DNA from: an uncultured Bacteroides sp.
GTDB lineage: Bacteria > Bacteroidota > Bacteroidia > Bacteroidales > Bacteroidaceae
Length of the DNA: 52,431 nucleotides
Assembly (NCBI RefSeq): GCF_958445495.1
Contig: NZ_CAUCSQ010000030.1
Location: 1-52,431 of the forward strand
Reading direction: 5' to 3'
Position 1 is the stretch's first letter; each line of letters begins with the position of its first letter. Position numbers and translations under genes: made by a program. The notes under the pieces were generated by a model. That model saw only the letters and a list, made by a program, of their open reading frames with translations. It searched no databases and had not been told where the DNA came from. This document shows positions 26,318 through 36,027 of the stretch, in pieces.

Positions 26318-28477
26318 ATGACTATGAATAAATATTATTCTTTATTGGGGTTCGGGCTGCTGACTGCAGCCACCCTGATTTCTTGTCAGGAAGATATAAT
26401 TGAAAGCGGGGAGAACGCTTCGCAACAAGAGGCGCATGCTTATACGGCATGGGCTAGGATACAGGATTACCGGACGGAGGGTAAGGAAACAGACACACGC
26501 GCTAATGTGCAGGATGACGGTAAGACTTTTATCTGGAATAAAGCGGATGAAATAACGGTTTGGAACGGTGAGACCGGTAACGTATTCACTATTTCGAAAG
26601 ATTATGACGAGAGTTTCCCTTCTGCCGAAATACCGTTCTATTCCGATGACGCCGATTTGGAAGACGGCATGTCTGTATGGGGGATATATCCCAGTAAGGA
26701 GGGAGAAGGAAAAGAGGGTATGTTTTCTTTTGAGCTGAGTGGCATGTCGGAACAAAAACCGGATTTTAAACCTCATTTGCAGGAAACGATGTATATGGTT
26801 GCGCAAGGAACTGTGGCGGGTAATGAAATACAGGGATTGAGTTTCCGGCATTTGACTTCTCTTTTCCAGTTTAATATTTCCAATGTGAGGCCTAAGCAGA
26901 TAATTGTGAAGAATGTGACGGTAGAAAGCTCCAAACCGGTTTTTTCCGAGAAGTTGAATCTTGTGGACGGGACGACGCCGGAGTATTCGGCACAGTTGGA
27001 TAAGCTGGTCTTGAATTTTGGAGATGGGGGGATTCTCGCAAGTGATGAATCATTGAGCGGTTATATGAGTTTTTTCCCCACTATTACAATGTCGGAAAAC
27101 GATGAGCTGACTTTTACCGTCAATTATGTGGAAGAGGGGACTGAGAAGGTGCAGGTGAAAACCGGAACTGTCGGTGAGTTGTATGCAGGACTGCCCCTGG
27201 CCGTATCGGATGGTTTCCAGTATGTGGCGGGCAAGCGTTATGTCGTAAATATGGATGTTGTGCTTAATGAGGATGAAAGGGGATATGTGGATAACGGAGA
27301 TAAAAATTATACGGTATATTCTGCGGAAGGATTGAGCAACCTGTTGAGGTATGAGGCCGATTATATTACGGACGAAAATACGGTCATCACTTTGGACGGA
27401 GAGGGAGACTTTGATATGCGTGGTGCGGACTGGACTCCGATTGCGGAATTCAGAGGGACGTTCGATGGAAACGGACAGACCATTTCTAATTTCAAGATTG
27501 CCAGTGAAGGCAGCGGCGGATTCATTACGCTCAACAGCGGGCTTGTCGAAAACCTGACTCTTGCCAATGTGGAGTTTGAAACTAATTCTGTAATGGACGG
27601 GGCCGATTCTAATCCTAACGGATTGCTTGTGGCGAAGAATGAAGGAACGGTTTCCAAGTGTGTCGTTGACGGCGGCGCGATAAGTATCAGCTTTACGGGT
27701 AATTTGGGCGCTTTGGTAGGACATAATACCGGTGTTGTCGCTGATAGTAAAGTGACGGGTAATGTGAATATCTCTACCGGTGGCAATATGGGAGCGAATC
27801 CGCGTACCGGAGGCTTGATTGGTTACAATTCCGGAACGATTGAGCGTTCGTCCGTAGGAAGAGGAGTCAGCATCTATATAAATGGTGGTAGCGGCGCCAA
27901 TGTCGGTGGACTTGTAGGATGGAATCAGAATGGTAAACTGACGGGATGCCATGCCGCCGCTTCCATAACGACGAATGAGAAAGCCATACTTGCCGGCGGA
28001 CTAATCGGAGTGACGGCTTCGTCCAGCGCTGTGGAGATTACGGCTTGTTATTCTACAGGCAGCATCACTCTTGTCGGAACCGGGCATAGCACGATAGGAG
28101 GGTTGATAGGTAAAGGTGCTGATGAATGGAATCCTGCGGCTATTCATATTTCCGGTTGCTACACCACTACTGTTATTACCGGATATCCGCAAAATGTGGG
28201 CGGATTTATTGGAGCCCATGATTCGAACAAGGGACACGGACTGAATTGTGAAGCATGTTTCTATGTGAGCGATAAGGCTCAAACGGAATATAAAGGGGTT
28301 ACCAAAGTTGACGATGTTGCCGGTATGGTTAAACATGCCTCGGAGATGAATTCTTCTATTTCGGAAACCGGGCTTGAATATACTGAAAATGGCGGCGGTG
28401 AGAATGAGCCTTTGATTCTGGAGGTGAGCGGTCCCGGATTCGGAGGGCCGGATTTTGGAGATGGCGATGAGATTTAA
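26318..28477 (+). CDS. Fimbrillin-like/GLUG-repeat surface lipoprotein, copy 2
   Basis: 719 residues from ATG 26318, or 717 from ATG 26324, the start equivalent to the MNRCYY of copy 3. Lipobox TLISC (C23 counted from the first ATG). Fimbrillin-like part: FIWNKADEITVWN, LTSLFQFNISN, GYMSFFPT, AGKRYVVNMDV. GLUG-like part: GALVGHNTGVVADS, GGLIGYNSGTIERSSVG, GGLVGWNQNGKLTGCHAAASI, GGLIGKGAD. The tail is GPGFGGPDFGDGDEI, a longer version of the copy 1 tail. The three copies align along their whole length by eye, so they arose by tandem duplication. It starts 22 bases after copy 1. Confidence 0.85.
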   Translation: MTMNKYYSLLGFGLLTAATLISCQEDIIESGENASQQEAHAYTAWARIQDYRTEGKETDTRANVQDDGKTFIWNKADEITVWNGETGNVFTISKDYDESFPSAEIPFYSDDADLEDGMSVWGIYPSKEGEGKEGMFSFELSGMSEQKPDFKPHLQETMYMVAQGTVAGNEIQGLSFRHLTSLFQFNISNVRPKQIIVKNVTVESSKPVFSEKLNLVDGTTPEYSAQLDKLVLNFGDGGILASDESLSGYMSFFPTITMSENDELTFTVNYVEEGTEKVQVKTGTVGELYAGLPLAVSDGFQYVAGKRYVVNMDVVLNEDERGYVDNGDKNYTVYSAEGLSNLLRYEADYITDENTVITLDGEGDFDMRGADWTPIAEFRGTFDGNGQTISNFKIASEGSGGFITLNSGLVENLTLANVEFETNSVMDGADSNPNGLLVAKNEGTVSKCVVDGGAISISFTGNLGALVGHNTGVVADSKVTGNVNISTGGNMGANPRTGGLIGYNSGTIERSSVGRGVSIYINGGSGANVGGLVGWNQNGKLTGCHAAASITTNEKAILAGGLIGVTASSSAVEITACYSTGSITLVGTGHSTIGGLIGKGADEWNPAAIHISGCYTTTVITGYPQNVGGFIGAHDSNKGHGLNCEACFYVSDKAQTEYKGVTKVDDVAGMVKHASEMNSSISETGLEYTENGGGENEPLILEVSGPGFGGPDFGDGDEI

Positions 28478-28491
28478 TATGAGAAATTAAA

Positions 28492-30567
28492 ATGAGATAT
28501 ACCATGAATAGATGTTATTATATAATGGGGATAGGGCTACTGAGTGTAGCCTCCCTGACTTCTTGTGAGGAAGATGTTATCGAAAAGGATACTCGATATG
28601 CGGGAAGCTTGTCCACTTATACTGTATATGCCGGTATTCAAGGGTATGGAAGTGATGAGGAAGGTTTGTCTACACGTGCCAATGTACAGGAGAACGGTAA
28701 GTCTTTTATGTGGAATACCGACGACCGGGTGACGATATGGGACGGAGCCAAAGGATATGCTTTCGCTGCGGAAGGCGATGACCTGGATGCTAACCCTTCG
28801 CGGAAGGTGACTTTTACGGGAGAGGCGTCTTTTGAGGATGAGGCGAAAGTGTGGGGAATTTATCCGGCTCAGGAGGCGGTTTCAACTCCTTTGAGTTTTA
28901 CCTTGTCAAATGTCGCAACGCAACCGGAGGGCGGTAAACCGGCGTTGCAGCATACCATGTATATGTTGGCTGAGGGGGTTGTGGAAGGAAATACCGTGCA
29001 ACGTTTGAATTTTAATCACCTGACCGCCCTTTTCCAGTTCGACTTGACTAACCAGAGGGAAAGTGAGGTGGTTGTGAAATCATTGTCCGTGGAGGCTGAT
29101 AGTGAGATTTTCCCGACTGAATTAACTGTGGCGACCAATGACGGATTGGTGTATTCTTATGCGGGAAAGAAGAATGTACTGACTTTGAATATGCCTCAAT
29201 CGGTAATAAAAACGGGAGAGTCTGCTACGGGTTATATGAATTTCTTCCCGACGGAAGGAATGATGGGGGAGACTGAATTGACTTTCTCATTGGTCATTTC
29301 TACCAATGAGGATGGAAAAGGAGAGGTGGAGGAGAATATCGTTGTCAAGAAGGCTACAATCAACGCTTTATACAGTAAGCCGGGTGCTCTTGTGCCTACG
29401 GAAGGCTATGTGGCGGGCAAACGTTATATTGTCAATTTATCGATTGCCCCGACTACGGAAGACAGCGGATATACGCAAGACGGCAATAATTATACGATTA
29501 TTAAATCCGGCGGATTGAAGGCATTGCCGGTTGAGGTCTGGAGTTCTCCTGATGCTACGATTACGTTGGATACCGACATTGATATGAAAGAGGAAGGGAA
29601 TTGGACGCCTGTCGCCACTCTTGCCGCCACTTTGGACGGTAACAATCATTCCATTTCCAATCTTACCATTTCATCGGAAGAGAATAGCGGCTTGGGACTG
29701 TTTGTCACCAACAATGGTACGATAAAGAATTTGTCCCTTAATAACGTGACGGCAAGTTATGGTTACCAATTGGGATTGTTTGCCGCAGACAACAAAGGGA
29801 GTATAGAAAATTGCTCGGTTAACGGAGCTGTGATTGATGTGAGCGGAGGAGATGATAAACGGGTAGGAATTCTGGTTGGCGTTAATAGCGGTGTGATTTC
29901 GGATTGCAGGGTTGAAGGCCGGGTAACGGTTGGGATAAGTTCCAAACATACCGCTGGAGGTATTGCGGGCGAGAATGCTTCGGGTACTATAAAAGGGGCG
30001 TTTGTAGGCAGTGATGTCGTTATAACCAATTCATCCGAAGGAGGTGATCTCGGCGGTATCGTGGGATGGATAAATGGAGGAATATTGGACGGTTGCTGTT
30101 CTTTAGCTACCATAAAGTGTACAGGCGCGAATGCTATTAGCCTGGGAGGTTTGATTGGTTCTGCATGGGCGTCTAATGATGCAACTATTATAGCATCTCA
30201 TGCAGGAGCGAAAATTGAAAGTACCACTGCCTGGTGTACGATGGGAGGTCTGATTGGTCAAGGCGGAGGTGCTAATACCAAGAGTCTGACGAGCTGTTAT
30301 TCGACGAGCATGATGAGCGGAAAGGGAGATTGGGGAGGAATAACTAAAGCGGATTCCAATTTTGAATGTAATACTTGTTATTTTATGAATTGCGATTATG
30401 CTGTTTTCAATAACGGAAGTATAGAAGGAGCAGAACACTTGACTACTGCGGACGAGTTGCATAACCGGCTTGATAATTTAAACGGTCAGTCGGACGGCAT
30501 TTCGGAATATAAGTTTGAAGTCGATTCATCCGGCGGGGAGACTCCTTTAAAGATTGTGAAAAAGTAA
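28492..30567 (+). CDS. Fimbrillin-like/GLUG-repeat surface lipoprotein, copy 3
   Basis: 691 residues from ATG 28492; ATG 28504 (MNRCYYIMGIGLL) is equivalent to the start of copy 2. Lipobox SLTSC (C25 from the first ATG). Fimbrillin-like part: FMWNTDDRVTIWDG, LTALFQFDLTN, GYMNFFPT, AGKRYIVNLSI. GLUG-like part: GLFAADNKGSIENC, GILVGVNSGVISDC, GGIAGENASGTIKG, GGIVGWINGGILDGCC. It lacks the GPGFGDG-type tail of copies 1 and 2 and ends TPLKIVKK. Cysteines recur within the beta-helix repeats. It starts 14 bases after copy 2; a 143-base gap follows before the second GH20. Confidence 0.85.
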   Translation: MRYTMNRCYYIMGIGLLSVASLTSCEEDVIEKDTRYAGSLSTYTVYAGIQGYGSDEEGLSTRANVQENGKSFMWNTDDRVTIWDGAKGYAFAAEGDDLDANPSRKVTFTGEASFEDEAKVWGIYPAQEAVSTPLSFTLSNVATQPEGGKPALQHTMYMLAEGVVEGNTVQRLNFNHLTALFQFDLTNQRESEVVVKSLSVEADSEIFPTELTVATNDGLVYSYAGKKNVLTLNMPQSVIKTGESATGYMNFFPTEGMMGETELTFSLVISTNEDGKGEVEENIVVKKATINALYSKPGALVPTEGYVAGKRYIVNLSIAPTTEDSGYTQDGNNYTIIKSGGLKALPVEVWSSPDATITLDTDIDMKEEGNWTPVATLAATLDGNNHSISNLTISSEENSGLGLFVTNNGTIKNLSLNNVTASYGYQLGLFAADNKGSIENCSVNGAVIDVSGGDDKRVGILVGVNSGVISDCRVEGRVTVGISSKHTAGGIAGENASGTIKGAFVGSDVVITNSSEGGDLGGIVGWINGGILDGCCSLATIKCTGANAISLGGLIGSAWASNDATIIASHAGAKIESTTAWCTMGGLIGQGGGANTKSLTSCYSTSMMSGKGDWGGITKADSNFECNTCYFMNCDYAVFNNGSIEGAEHLTTADELHNRLDNLNGQSDGISEYKFEVDSSGGETPLKIVKK

Positions 30568-30710
30568 CTGTCTATTGAGAATATGAGATAGATAGTCATT
30601 ATCTTGCGTGACAAGGGATGCAGCATGTGAGACGGTTGTATTCTTTGTCGCGCGTTCTTTATATCAAGTTTCCGTTTTCATATCTATTAATAATTATTAT
30701 TGAAGAAACA

Positions 30711-32705
30711 ATGAGGCATTTTTGCGTATTTTGTATAATGCTTTTGCTTGGGCTCACTGCGAATGCCCAAGAGAGTGTTCCACAGGTTATTCCTGCTTTG
30801 CAAAGCTGGAAAGCCGCGAGTGGGAAGTTGGTGCTTCCTGAGAACGGGAAGATAGTAGTAGCTCCGAAGGATACTTGTTCTTTGGGGGGGATTGCCGATA
30901 TCCTGGTTCAGGATTTAAAGGAAATGTTCGGATGGCATTACCGGATAGAGACAGGAAAGCCTGAAAGGAACTCGATTTATTTGTCTTTGGAGGATACCGA
31001 TAAAAAAACATTGGGGGATGAAGGGTATAAACTGAATATTCTTCGTTCCGTTGAAATCGAGGCGCCCACGGCTAAGGGGGTGTTATGGGGAACACGTACT
31101 TTGTTGCAGATGCTCTGTAATCAGCCGGAAGGGATGATGAAAGGGAAGGCGGTGGATTATCCGGCTTACACGCATCGCGGTTTTATGATTGATGTGGCAC
31201 GCAAGTTCTTTACAATGGATTTTCTGCGTGATTATATCAAGATTCTTTCGTTTTATAAAATGAATGAATTGCAGGTGCATTTGAATGATAACGGATTTGT
31301 GGAGTTCTTTGGCAATGACTGGAATAAGACGTATGCGGCTTTTCGTCTGGAAAGCGAACGCTTTCCCGGTTTGACGGCGAAAGACGGCTCATATACTAAA
31401 GAAGAGTTTCGCGACTTTCAGAAGATGGCTGCGCGCTATGGCATTAATGTTATTCCGGAGATAGACGTGCCTGCCCATTCATTGGCTTTTACGCATTATA
31501 ATCCTGTATTGGCTGCTGATAAGAAAGAATATGGGATGGACCATCTGGACCTTTATAAGAAGGAAGTCTACGAGTTTCTGGATTCGCTTTTTGATGAATA
31601 TCTGTCGGGAGAAGAGCCGGTGTTTGTCGGTCCGGACGTACATATCGGCACTGACGAATATAATATGAAGGAGGTGGAGCAGTTCCGGTATTTTACGGAT
31701 TACTATTTGAAATACATAACGAAATACGGGAAAAATCCTCGTTTGTGGGGAAGTCTGAAATCCATGAAGGGAAACACTCCCGTCGATATAAAAGGGAAGG
31801 TTGTGAATGCGTGGAATTATAGTTGGATGGATATAGAATCGATATTGAAGGAGGGTGGAAAAGCCATCAATATGTGCGACAATTTTCTTTATATTGTGCC
31901 TTCTGTAAATTATTACCATGATTTTCTGGATTATAAGTGGTTGTATGAGGAATGGTCGCCCCAAGTGATGAAAAAGGGTGAAATGGTTGAACGTTCGCCG
32001 GGATTGCTGGGGGCTATGTTTGCCGTCTGGAATGACCGTGTAGGGAATGGAATAAGCCAGCAGGATGTACATATCCGCATCTTCCCCGCAATGCAGGTGA
32101 TAGCCGAAAAATTGTGGAAGGGAAATAATGCGGAGAATGTTCCGTTTGAAGATTTTTTCAATTTGTGCAAGCATACTCCGGAAGCGCCGGGAGTGAATCT
32201 GCAGGCCCGGGTAGATGGGAAAAAGGAGCTCACACAGCCGGGAAAGGAACTGGTTTTGCATGGGAATGATTCGGTTATAAGCGAGGTTCCTGAGATAGGA
32301 TATCCGTATGCCGTGGAATTTGAGATATGTCCTGATATGGAGCCGGAAATTGATGCTGTCTTGTTTAAAGGGCCTCATTCGGAATTTATCACCAATTGGC
32401 AGAATACGGGGAAGTTTGCTTTTCGCCGGGACGGTTATGAGTTTGTGTTTCATGCTTTCCGGTTGCCGGCCGAGAAATGGAGCAAGATTCGCATAGAGGG
32501 TGATATGAAGGGGACTTCTTTGTATGTGGATGGAAAAATGGCGGAACGGCTGGAAGGGCGTATCGGTAAAGTCTATAATTTTAAATCCCAAAGAAAGGAT
32601 GCTATCTGGTATCAGGAGACTTTATTTTTCCCGTTGCATCAAATCGGGGATAGGCTGATGGGATTTAAAGGGCGTTTGAGAAATGTTGTATGCATACCAT
32701 TATAA
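30711..32705 (+). CDS. GH20 hexosaminidase (GTDEY variant) with C-terminal LamG-like domain
   Basis: 664 residues from ATG 30711 (MRHFCVFCIMLLLGLTANAQ, a clean signal peptide I); an in-frame ATG at 30618 would bury the signal. GH20 catalytic part (about 150-470): THRGFMIDVARKFF, VIPEIDVPAHS, and catalytic D315-E316 in HIGTDEYN, differing from the usual GGDE. Residues ~500-664 resemble a concanavalin/LamG sandwich (YAVEFEICPD, KWSKIRIEGDMKGTSLYVDG). The subtype is reminiscent of lacto-N-biosidase-like GH20s, so disaccharide release is possible alongside plain hexosaminidase activity. 10-base gap to the sulfatase, so probably co-transcribed. Confidence 0.85.
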   Translation: MRHFCVFCIMLLLGLTANAQESVPQVIPALQSWKAASGKLVLPENGKIVVAPKDTCSLGGIADILVQDLKEMFGWHYRIETGKPERNSIYLSLEDTDKKTLGDEGYKLNILRSVEIEAPTAKGVLWGTRTLLQMLCNQPEGMMKGKAVDYPAYTHRGFMIDVARKFFTMDFLRDYIKILSFYKMNELQVHLNDNGFVEFFGNDWNKTYAAFRLESERFPGLTAKDGSYTKEEFRDFQKMAARYGINVIPEIDVPAHSLAFTHYNPVLAADKKEYGMDHLDLYKKEVYEFLDSLFDEYLSGEEPVFVGPDVHIGTDEYNMKEVEQFRYFTDYYLKYITKYGKNPRLWGSLKSMKGNTPVDIKGKVVNAWNYSWMDIESILKEGGKAINMCDNFLYIVPSVNYYHDFLDYKWLYEEWSPQVMKKGEMVERSPGLLGAMFAVWNDRVGNGISQQDVHIRIFPAMQVIAEKLWKGNNAENVPFEDFFNLCKHTPEAPGVNLQARVDGKKELTQPGKELVLHGNDSVISEVPEIGYPYAVEFEICPDMEPEIDAVLFKGPHSEFITNWQNTGKFAFRRDGYEFVFHAFRLPAEKWSKIRIEGDMKGTSLYVDGKMAERLEGRIGKVYNFKSQRKDAIWYQETLFFPLHQIGDRLMGFKGRLRNVVCIPL

Positions 32706-32715
32706 ATTCTATATC

Positions 32716-34263
32716 ATGAAAAGAGTATCAGTTTTTGCAGAGGTTGTACCTTTGATTTTTTTATCTACGGCATGTCAGACCAAAAAAGAAGATGTCAGGC
32801 AATATAATATTGTCTATATAATGACGGACGATCATACCGCTCAGATGATGAGTTGTTATGATACTCGTTATATGGAAACTCCTAATCTTGACCGTATCGC
32901 TGCCGACGGTGTCCGCTTTACCCAAAGTTTTGTCGCGAATTCCCTGAGCGGTCCGAGCCGTGCCTGTATGATAACGGGCAAACATAGTTGCGCGAATAAG
33001 TTTTATGATAATACGACTTGTGTGTTCGACAGTTCCCAACAGACTTTTCCGAAGCTTCTGCAGAAGGTAGGCTATCAGACGGCATTGGTCGGCAAATGGC
33101 ATCTGGAGAGCTTGCCCAGCGGATTTGATTATTGGGAGATTGTGCCCGGACAGGGAGATTATTATAATCCTGATTTCATCACGCAGGATAACGATACGGT
33201 GCGCCGTCACGGGTATATAACCAATCTTATCACTGATGATGCCATTGATTGGATGGAGAATAAACGTGATTCCCAGAAACCGTTTTGCCTGTTGATTCAT
33301 CATAAGGCTATCCATCGTAACTGGATGGCGGATACTTGTAATTTATCTCTTTTTGAGGATAAGACTTTCCCATTGCCGGACAATTTCTTCGATGATTATG
33401 AGGGCCGTCCGGCAGCGGCTGCCCAAGAGATGAGCATCGTGAAGGATATGGACATGATTTATGATTTGAAGATGCTGCGTCCCGATAAGGAATCCCGCCT
33501 GAAGACTCTGTATGAGAGATTTATCGGGCGGATGGATGAAGGGCAACGTGCCGCCTGGGATAAATTCTATACTCCTGTCATTGATGATTTTTATAAAAAG
33601 AACCTTCAGGGAAAGGAACTCGCCAACTGGAAGTTCCAGCGTTATATGCGCGATTATATGAAGACGGTGAAGTCTCTTGACGACAATGTAGGCCGCGTGC
33701 TTGATTATCTGGAAAAGAAAGGGCTGCTTGACAATACACTGGTTGTCTATACTTCCGACCAGGGTTTTTATATGGGCGAACATGGTTGGTTTGATAAGAG
33801 GTTCATGTATGAGGAATCTATGCGCACTCCGTTGATTATGAGGCTTCCCGAAGGATTTACCCGTCGGGGCGATATAACTGAAATGGTACAGAATATTGAT
33901 TATGCTCCTACTTTCCTTGAACTGGCAGGTGCGGATATTCCGTCCGATATTCACGGGACGTCTTTGGTTCCTTTGTTAAAAGGCGAACATCCTGCTGACT
34001 GGAGGAAGTCCCTTTATTATCATTTTTATGAATATCCGGCGGAACACATGGTGAAACGTCATTACGGAATACGTACGGAGCGTTATAAGTTAATTCATTT
34101 TTATAATGACATTGACTGCTGGGAATTGTACGATATTCAGTCTGACCCGACGGAAATGCATAATCTGTACGGACAGGATGAATATGAACCGGTGGTAAAG
34201 GAGTTAAAGGAAGGGTTATTGAATTTGCAGGAACAGTATAATGATTCCATTCGTTTCTTATAA
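32716..34263 (+). CDS. S1-family sulfatase (Ser-type), probably GlcNAc-6-O-sulfatase-like
   Basis: 515 residues from ATG 32716 (MKRVSVFAEV). Lipobox LSTAC (C20). N-terminal metal site NIVYIMTDDHTA and the formylglycine motif S78-G-P-S-R82 (LSGPSRACMITGK), so an anaerobic sulfatase-maturating enzyme must convert Ser78; none is in the window. Later metal or active-site segments are GKWHLES, HHKAIHRNW, YTSDQGFYMGEHGWFDKR and HYGIRTERYKLI. The overall pattern recalls Bacteroides S1_11 GlcNAc-6-sulfatases. It would remove 6-sulfate from GlcNAc before GH20 can act. The subfamily is from memory and unchecked. GH27 follows after 23 bases. Confidence 0.88.
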   Translation: MKRVSVFAEVVPLIFLSTACQTKKEDVRQYNIVYIMTDDHTAQMMSCYDTRYMETPNLDRIAADGVRFTQSFVANSLSGPSRACMITGKHSCANKFYDNTTCVFDSSQQTFPKLLQKVGYQTALVGKWHLESLPSGFDYWEIVPGQGDYYNPDFITQDNDTVRRHGYITNLITDDAIDWMENKRDSQKPFCLLIHHKAIHRNWMADTCNLSLFEDKTFPLPDNFFDDYEGRPAAAAQEMSIVKDMDMIYDLKMLRPDKESRLKTLYERFIGRMDEGQRAAWDKFYTPVIDDFYKKNLQGKELANWKFQRYMRDYMKTVKSLDDNVGRVLDYLEKKGLLDNTLVVYTSDQGFYMGEHGWFDKRFMYEESMRTPLIMRLPEGFTRRGDITEMVQNIDYAPTFLELAGADIPSDIHGTSLVPLLKGEHPADWRKSLYYHFYEYPAEHMVKRHYGIRTERYKLIHFYNDIDCWELYDIQSDPTEMHNLYGQDEYEPVVKELKEGLLNLQEQYNDSIRFL

Positions 34264-34286
34264 CCGGATAATGTTATTTTTGCAGA

Positions 34287-35918
34287 ATGAGTAAAGGACA
34301 TTGTTTAATAAAGTATGTGTTCGGGGGCTTGCTTGTCCTGGCAAGCGGGGCGTCTGCTGCTGCCTGGGAAAATGATATAGAGCTTCCCGTTATGGGATGG
34401 AGTTCATGGAATACTTATCGTGTCCATATCAGCGAGGAGCTGATAAAGAAACAGGCGGATGCGATGGTGCATAAAGGGTTGAAGGAGGCCGGTTATCGGT
34501 ATGTAAATATCGATGACGGATTTTTCGGAGGCCGGGACAAGGACGGCAGGTTATACACGCATCCCGAACGTTTTCCGAACGGTCTGAAATGTGTGGCGGA
34601 TTATATTCATTCGAAGGGACTGAAAGCCGGTATCTATTCCGATGCGGGAGGAAATACTTGCGGCTCTCTTTGGGACAAGGACCCTAACGGGGTGGGAGTC
34701 GGCTTGTACGGACACGAAAAACAGGATGCGGATTTGTATTTTAATGACTGGGGATTTGATTTTATTAAGATAGACTATTGCGGAGCGGGACAGCAGTTGG
34801 AGCTGGACGAAGAGAAAAGGTACACTGAAATCAGGAAGTCGATAGATGAGGTCTGCAAACGTAATATTTCTATAAATATTTGTCGTTGGGCATATCCCGG
34901 AACTTGGGTCAAAAATCTGGCGCGTTCCTGGCGTATCAGTCCGGACATATCTCCTGACTGGGGCTCGGTAAAGGCTATCATTCATAAGAATCTTTATTTG
35001 TCCGCCTATGCGGGTGGAGGTCATTATAATGACATGGATATGCTGGAAATCGGAAGGGGATTGAAGCCGGAGGAGGAAGAGGTGCATTTTGGCATGTGGT
35101 GTATCATGAGCTCTCCGTTGTTGATTGGGTGTGATTTGACTACGATTCCGGAGAATTCCTTGAAATTATTGAAGAACAAGGAATTGATTGCGTTGAATCA
35201 AGATTCGCTGGGATTACAGGCTTATGTTGTCCAGCATGAGAATGGGGGGTATGTATTGGTTAAGGATATCGAGAAGAAGCGGGGGAATGTCCGTGCCGTA
35301 GCCATTTATAATCCTTCGGATACGGCTTGCGTTTTCTCGGTTCCGTTTTCGATTCTGGAGCTTTCCGGCAAGGTGAATGTCCGTGATTTGGTTCAACAGA
35401 AAACGGAAGGGAGCATGTCTGGAAAGATGGTGTATGAACTTCCTCCTCACAGTGTTAAGATTTTGCGGGTGGAAGCGGAAAAGCGTCTGGACCCGGTGCG
35501 TTATGAAGGGGAGTGGGCTTATTTACCCTGTTTTAATGATTTGGGAAAACGTAAACGGGGAGTGGCCTACTTGCCTTATAAAGGTGCTTCCGGCGGAATG
35601 GTCGTCACTAATCTGGGTGGGGAAAAAGAGAATTATGCCGAGTGGAATGAAGTGTATGTCTCAAATGCCGGAAAGTATCTTATGAAGGTTTCGTATGCAC
35701 CTGTCAGGGGAACCCAGAGGGAAATCAAGGATTATAAGCTGGAAGTTAAGGTCAATGACAGGAAATATACAATCGACCGTCTGGAAACGGACCCTTCTAA
35801 AGGTTTGACCGTCGTTACTGTTCCCGTGGAATTGAAGGCGGGATATAATGTCGTCAGGATGGGAAGTGATTATACTTGGGCGCCTGATATAGACTGTTTC
35901 ACGTTGGAACGGCTGTAG
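34287..35918 (+). CDS. GH27 alpha-galactosidase / alpha-N-acetylgalactosaminidase
   Basis: 543 residues. Signal peptide MSKGHCLIKYVFGG...ASA. TIM barrel with MGWSSWNTY, YVNIDDGFF, nucleophile D163 (FIKIDYCG) and acid/base D251 (HYNDMDMLEIG, usually WNDPDML). A C-terminal beta-sandwich (about 300-385) is followed by a further sandwich of ~140 residues ending YTWAPDIDCFTLERL, probably CBM6/35-like. It removes terminal alpha-Gal or alpha-GalNAc, as on B-antigen, A-antigen or alpha-Gal epitopes. Last gene of the PUL operon; the hairpin at 35983-36015 follows. Confidence 0.92.
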   Translation: MSKGHCLIKYVFGGLLVLASGASAAAWENDIELPVMGWSSWNTYRVHISEELIKKQADAMVHKGLKEAGYRYVNIDDGFFGGRDKDGRLYTHPERFPNGLKCVADYIHSKGLKAGIYSDAGGNTCGSLWDKDPNGVGVGLYGHEKQDADLYFNDWGFDFIKIDYCGAGQQLELDEEKRYTEIRKSIDEVCKRNISINICRWAYPGTWVKNLARSWRISPDISPDWGSVKAIIHKNLYLSAYAGGGHYNDMDMLEIGRGLKPEEEEVHFGMWCIMSSPLLIGCDLTTIPENSLKLLKNKELIALNQDSLGLQAYVVQHENGGYVLVKDIEKKRGNVRAVAIYNPSDTACVFSVPFSILELSGKVNVRDLVQQKTEGSMSGKMVYELPPHSVKILRVEAEKRLDPVRYEGEWAYLPCFNDLGKRKRGVAYLPYKGASGGMVVTNLGGEKENYAEWNEVYVSNAGKYLMKVSYAPVRGTQREIKDYKLEVKVNDRKYTIDRLETDPSKGLTVVTVPVELKAGYNVVRMGSDYTWAPDIDCFTLERL

Positions 35919-35982
35919 AAAGGATGATTAAGCGTTCGTGGCGGGTACGGCATGAATCCGTTGCGATACCATCATAGGCGGG

Positions 35983-36015
35983 AATGCGGGATTCGGGAAA
36001 GAGTCCCGCATTTTC
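35983..36015. terminator. Terminator of the PUL operon
   Basis: AATGCGGGA and TCCCGCATT form a perfect 9-bp stem with a 12-base loop, followed by TTTTC. It lies between convergent GH27 and the acetyltransferase gene and may serve both. Confidence 0.75.
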
Positions 36016-36027
36016 TATTTCCTATTT

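Noticed and set aside
31479..32591. 370-codon minus-strand frame
   Set aside because: Antisense to the second GH20, whose catalytic motif and signal peptide are clear.
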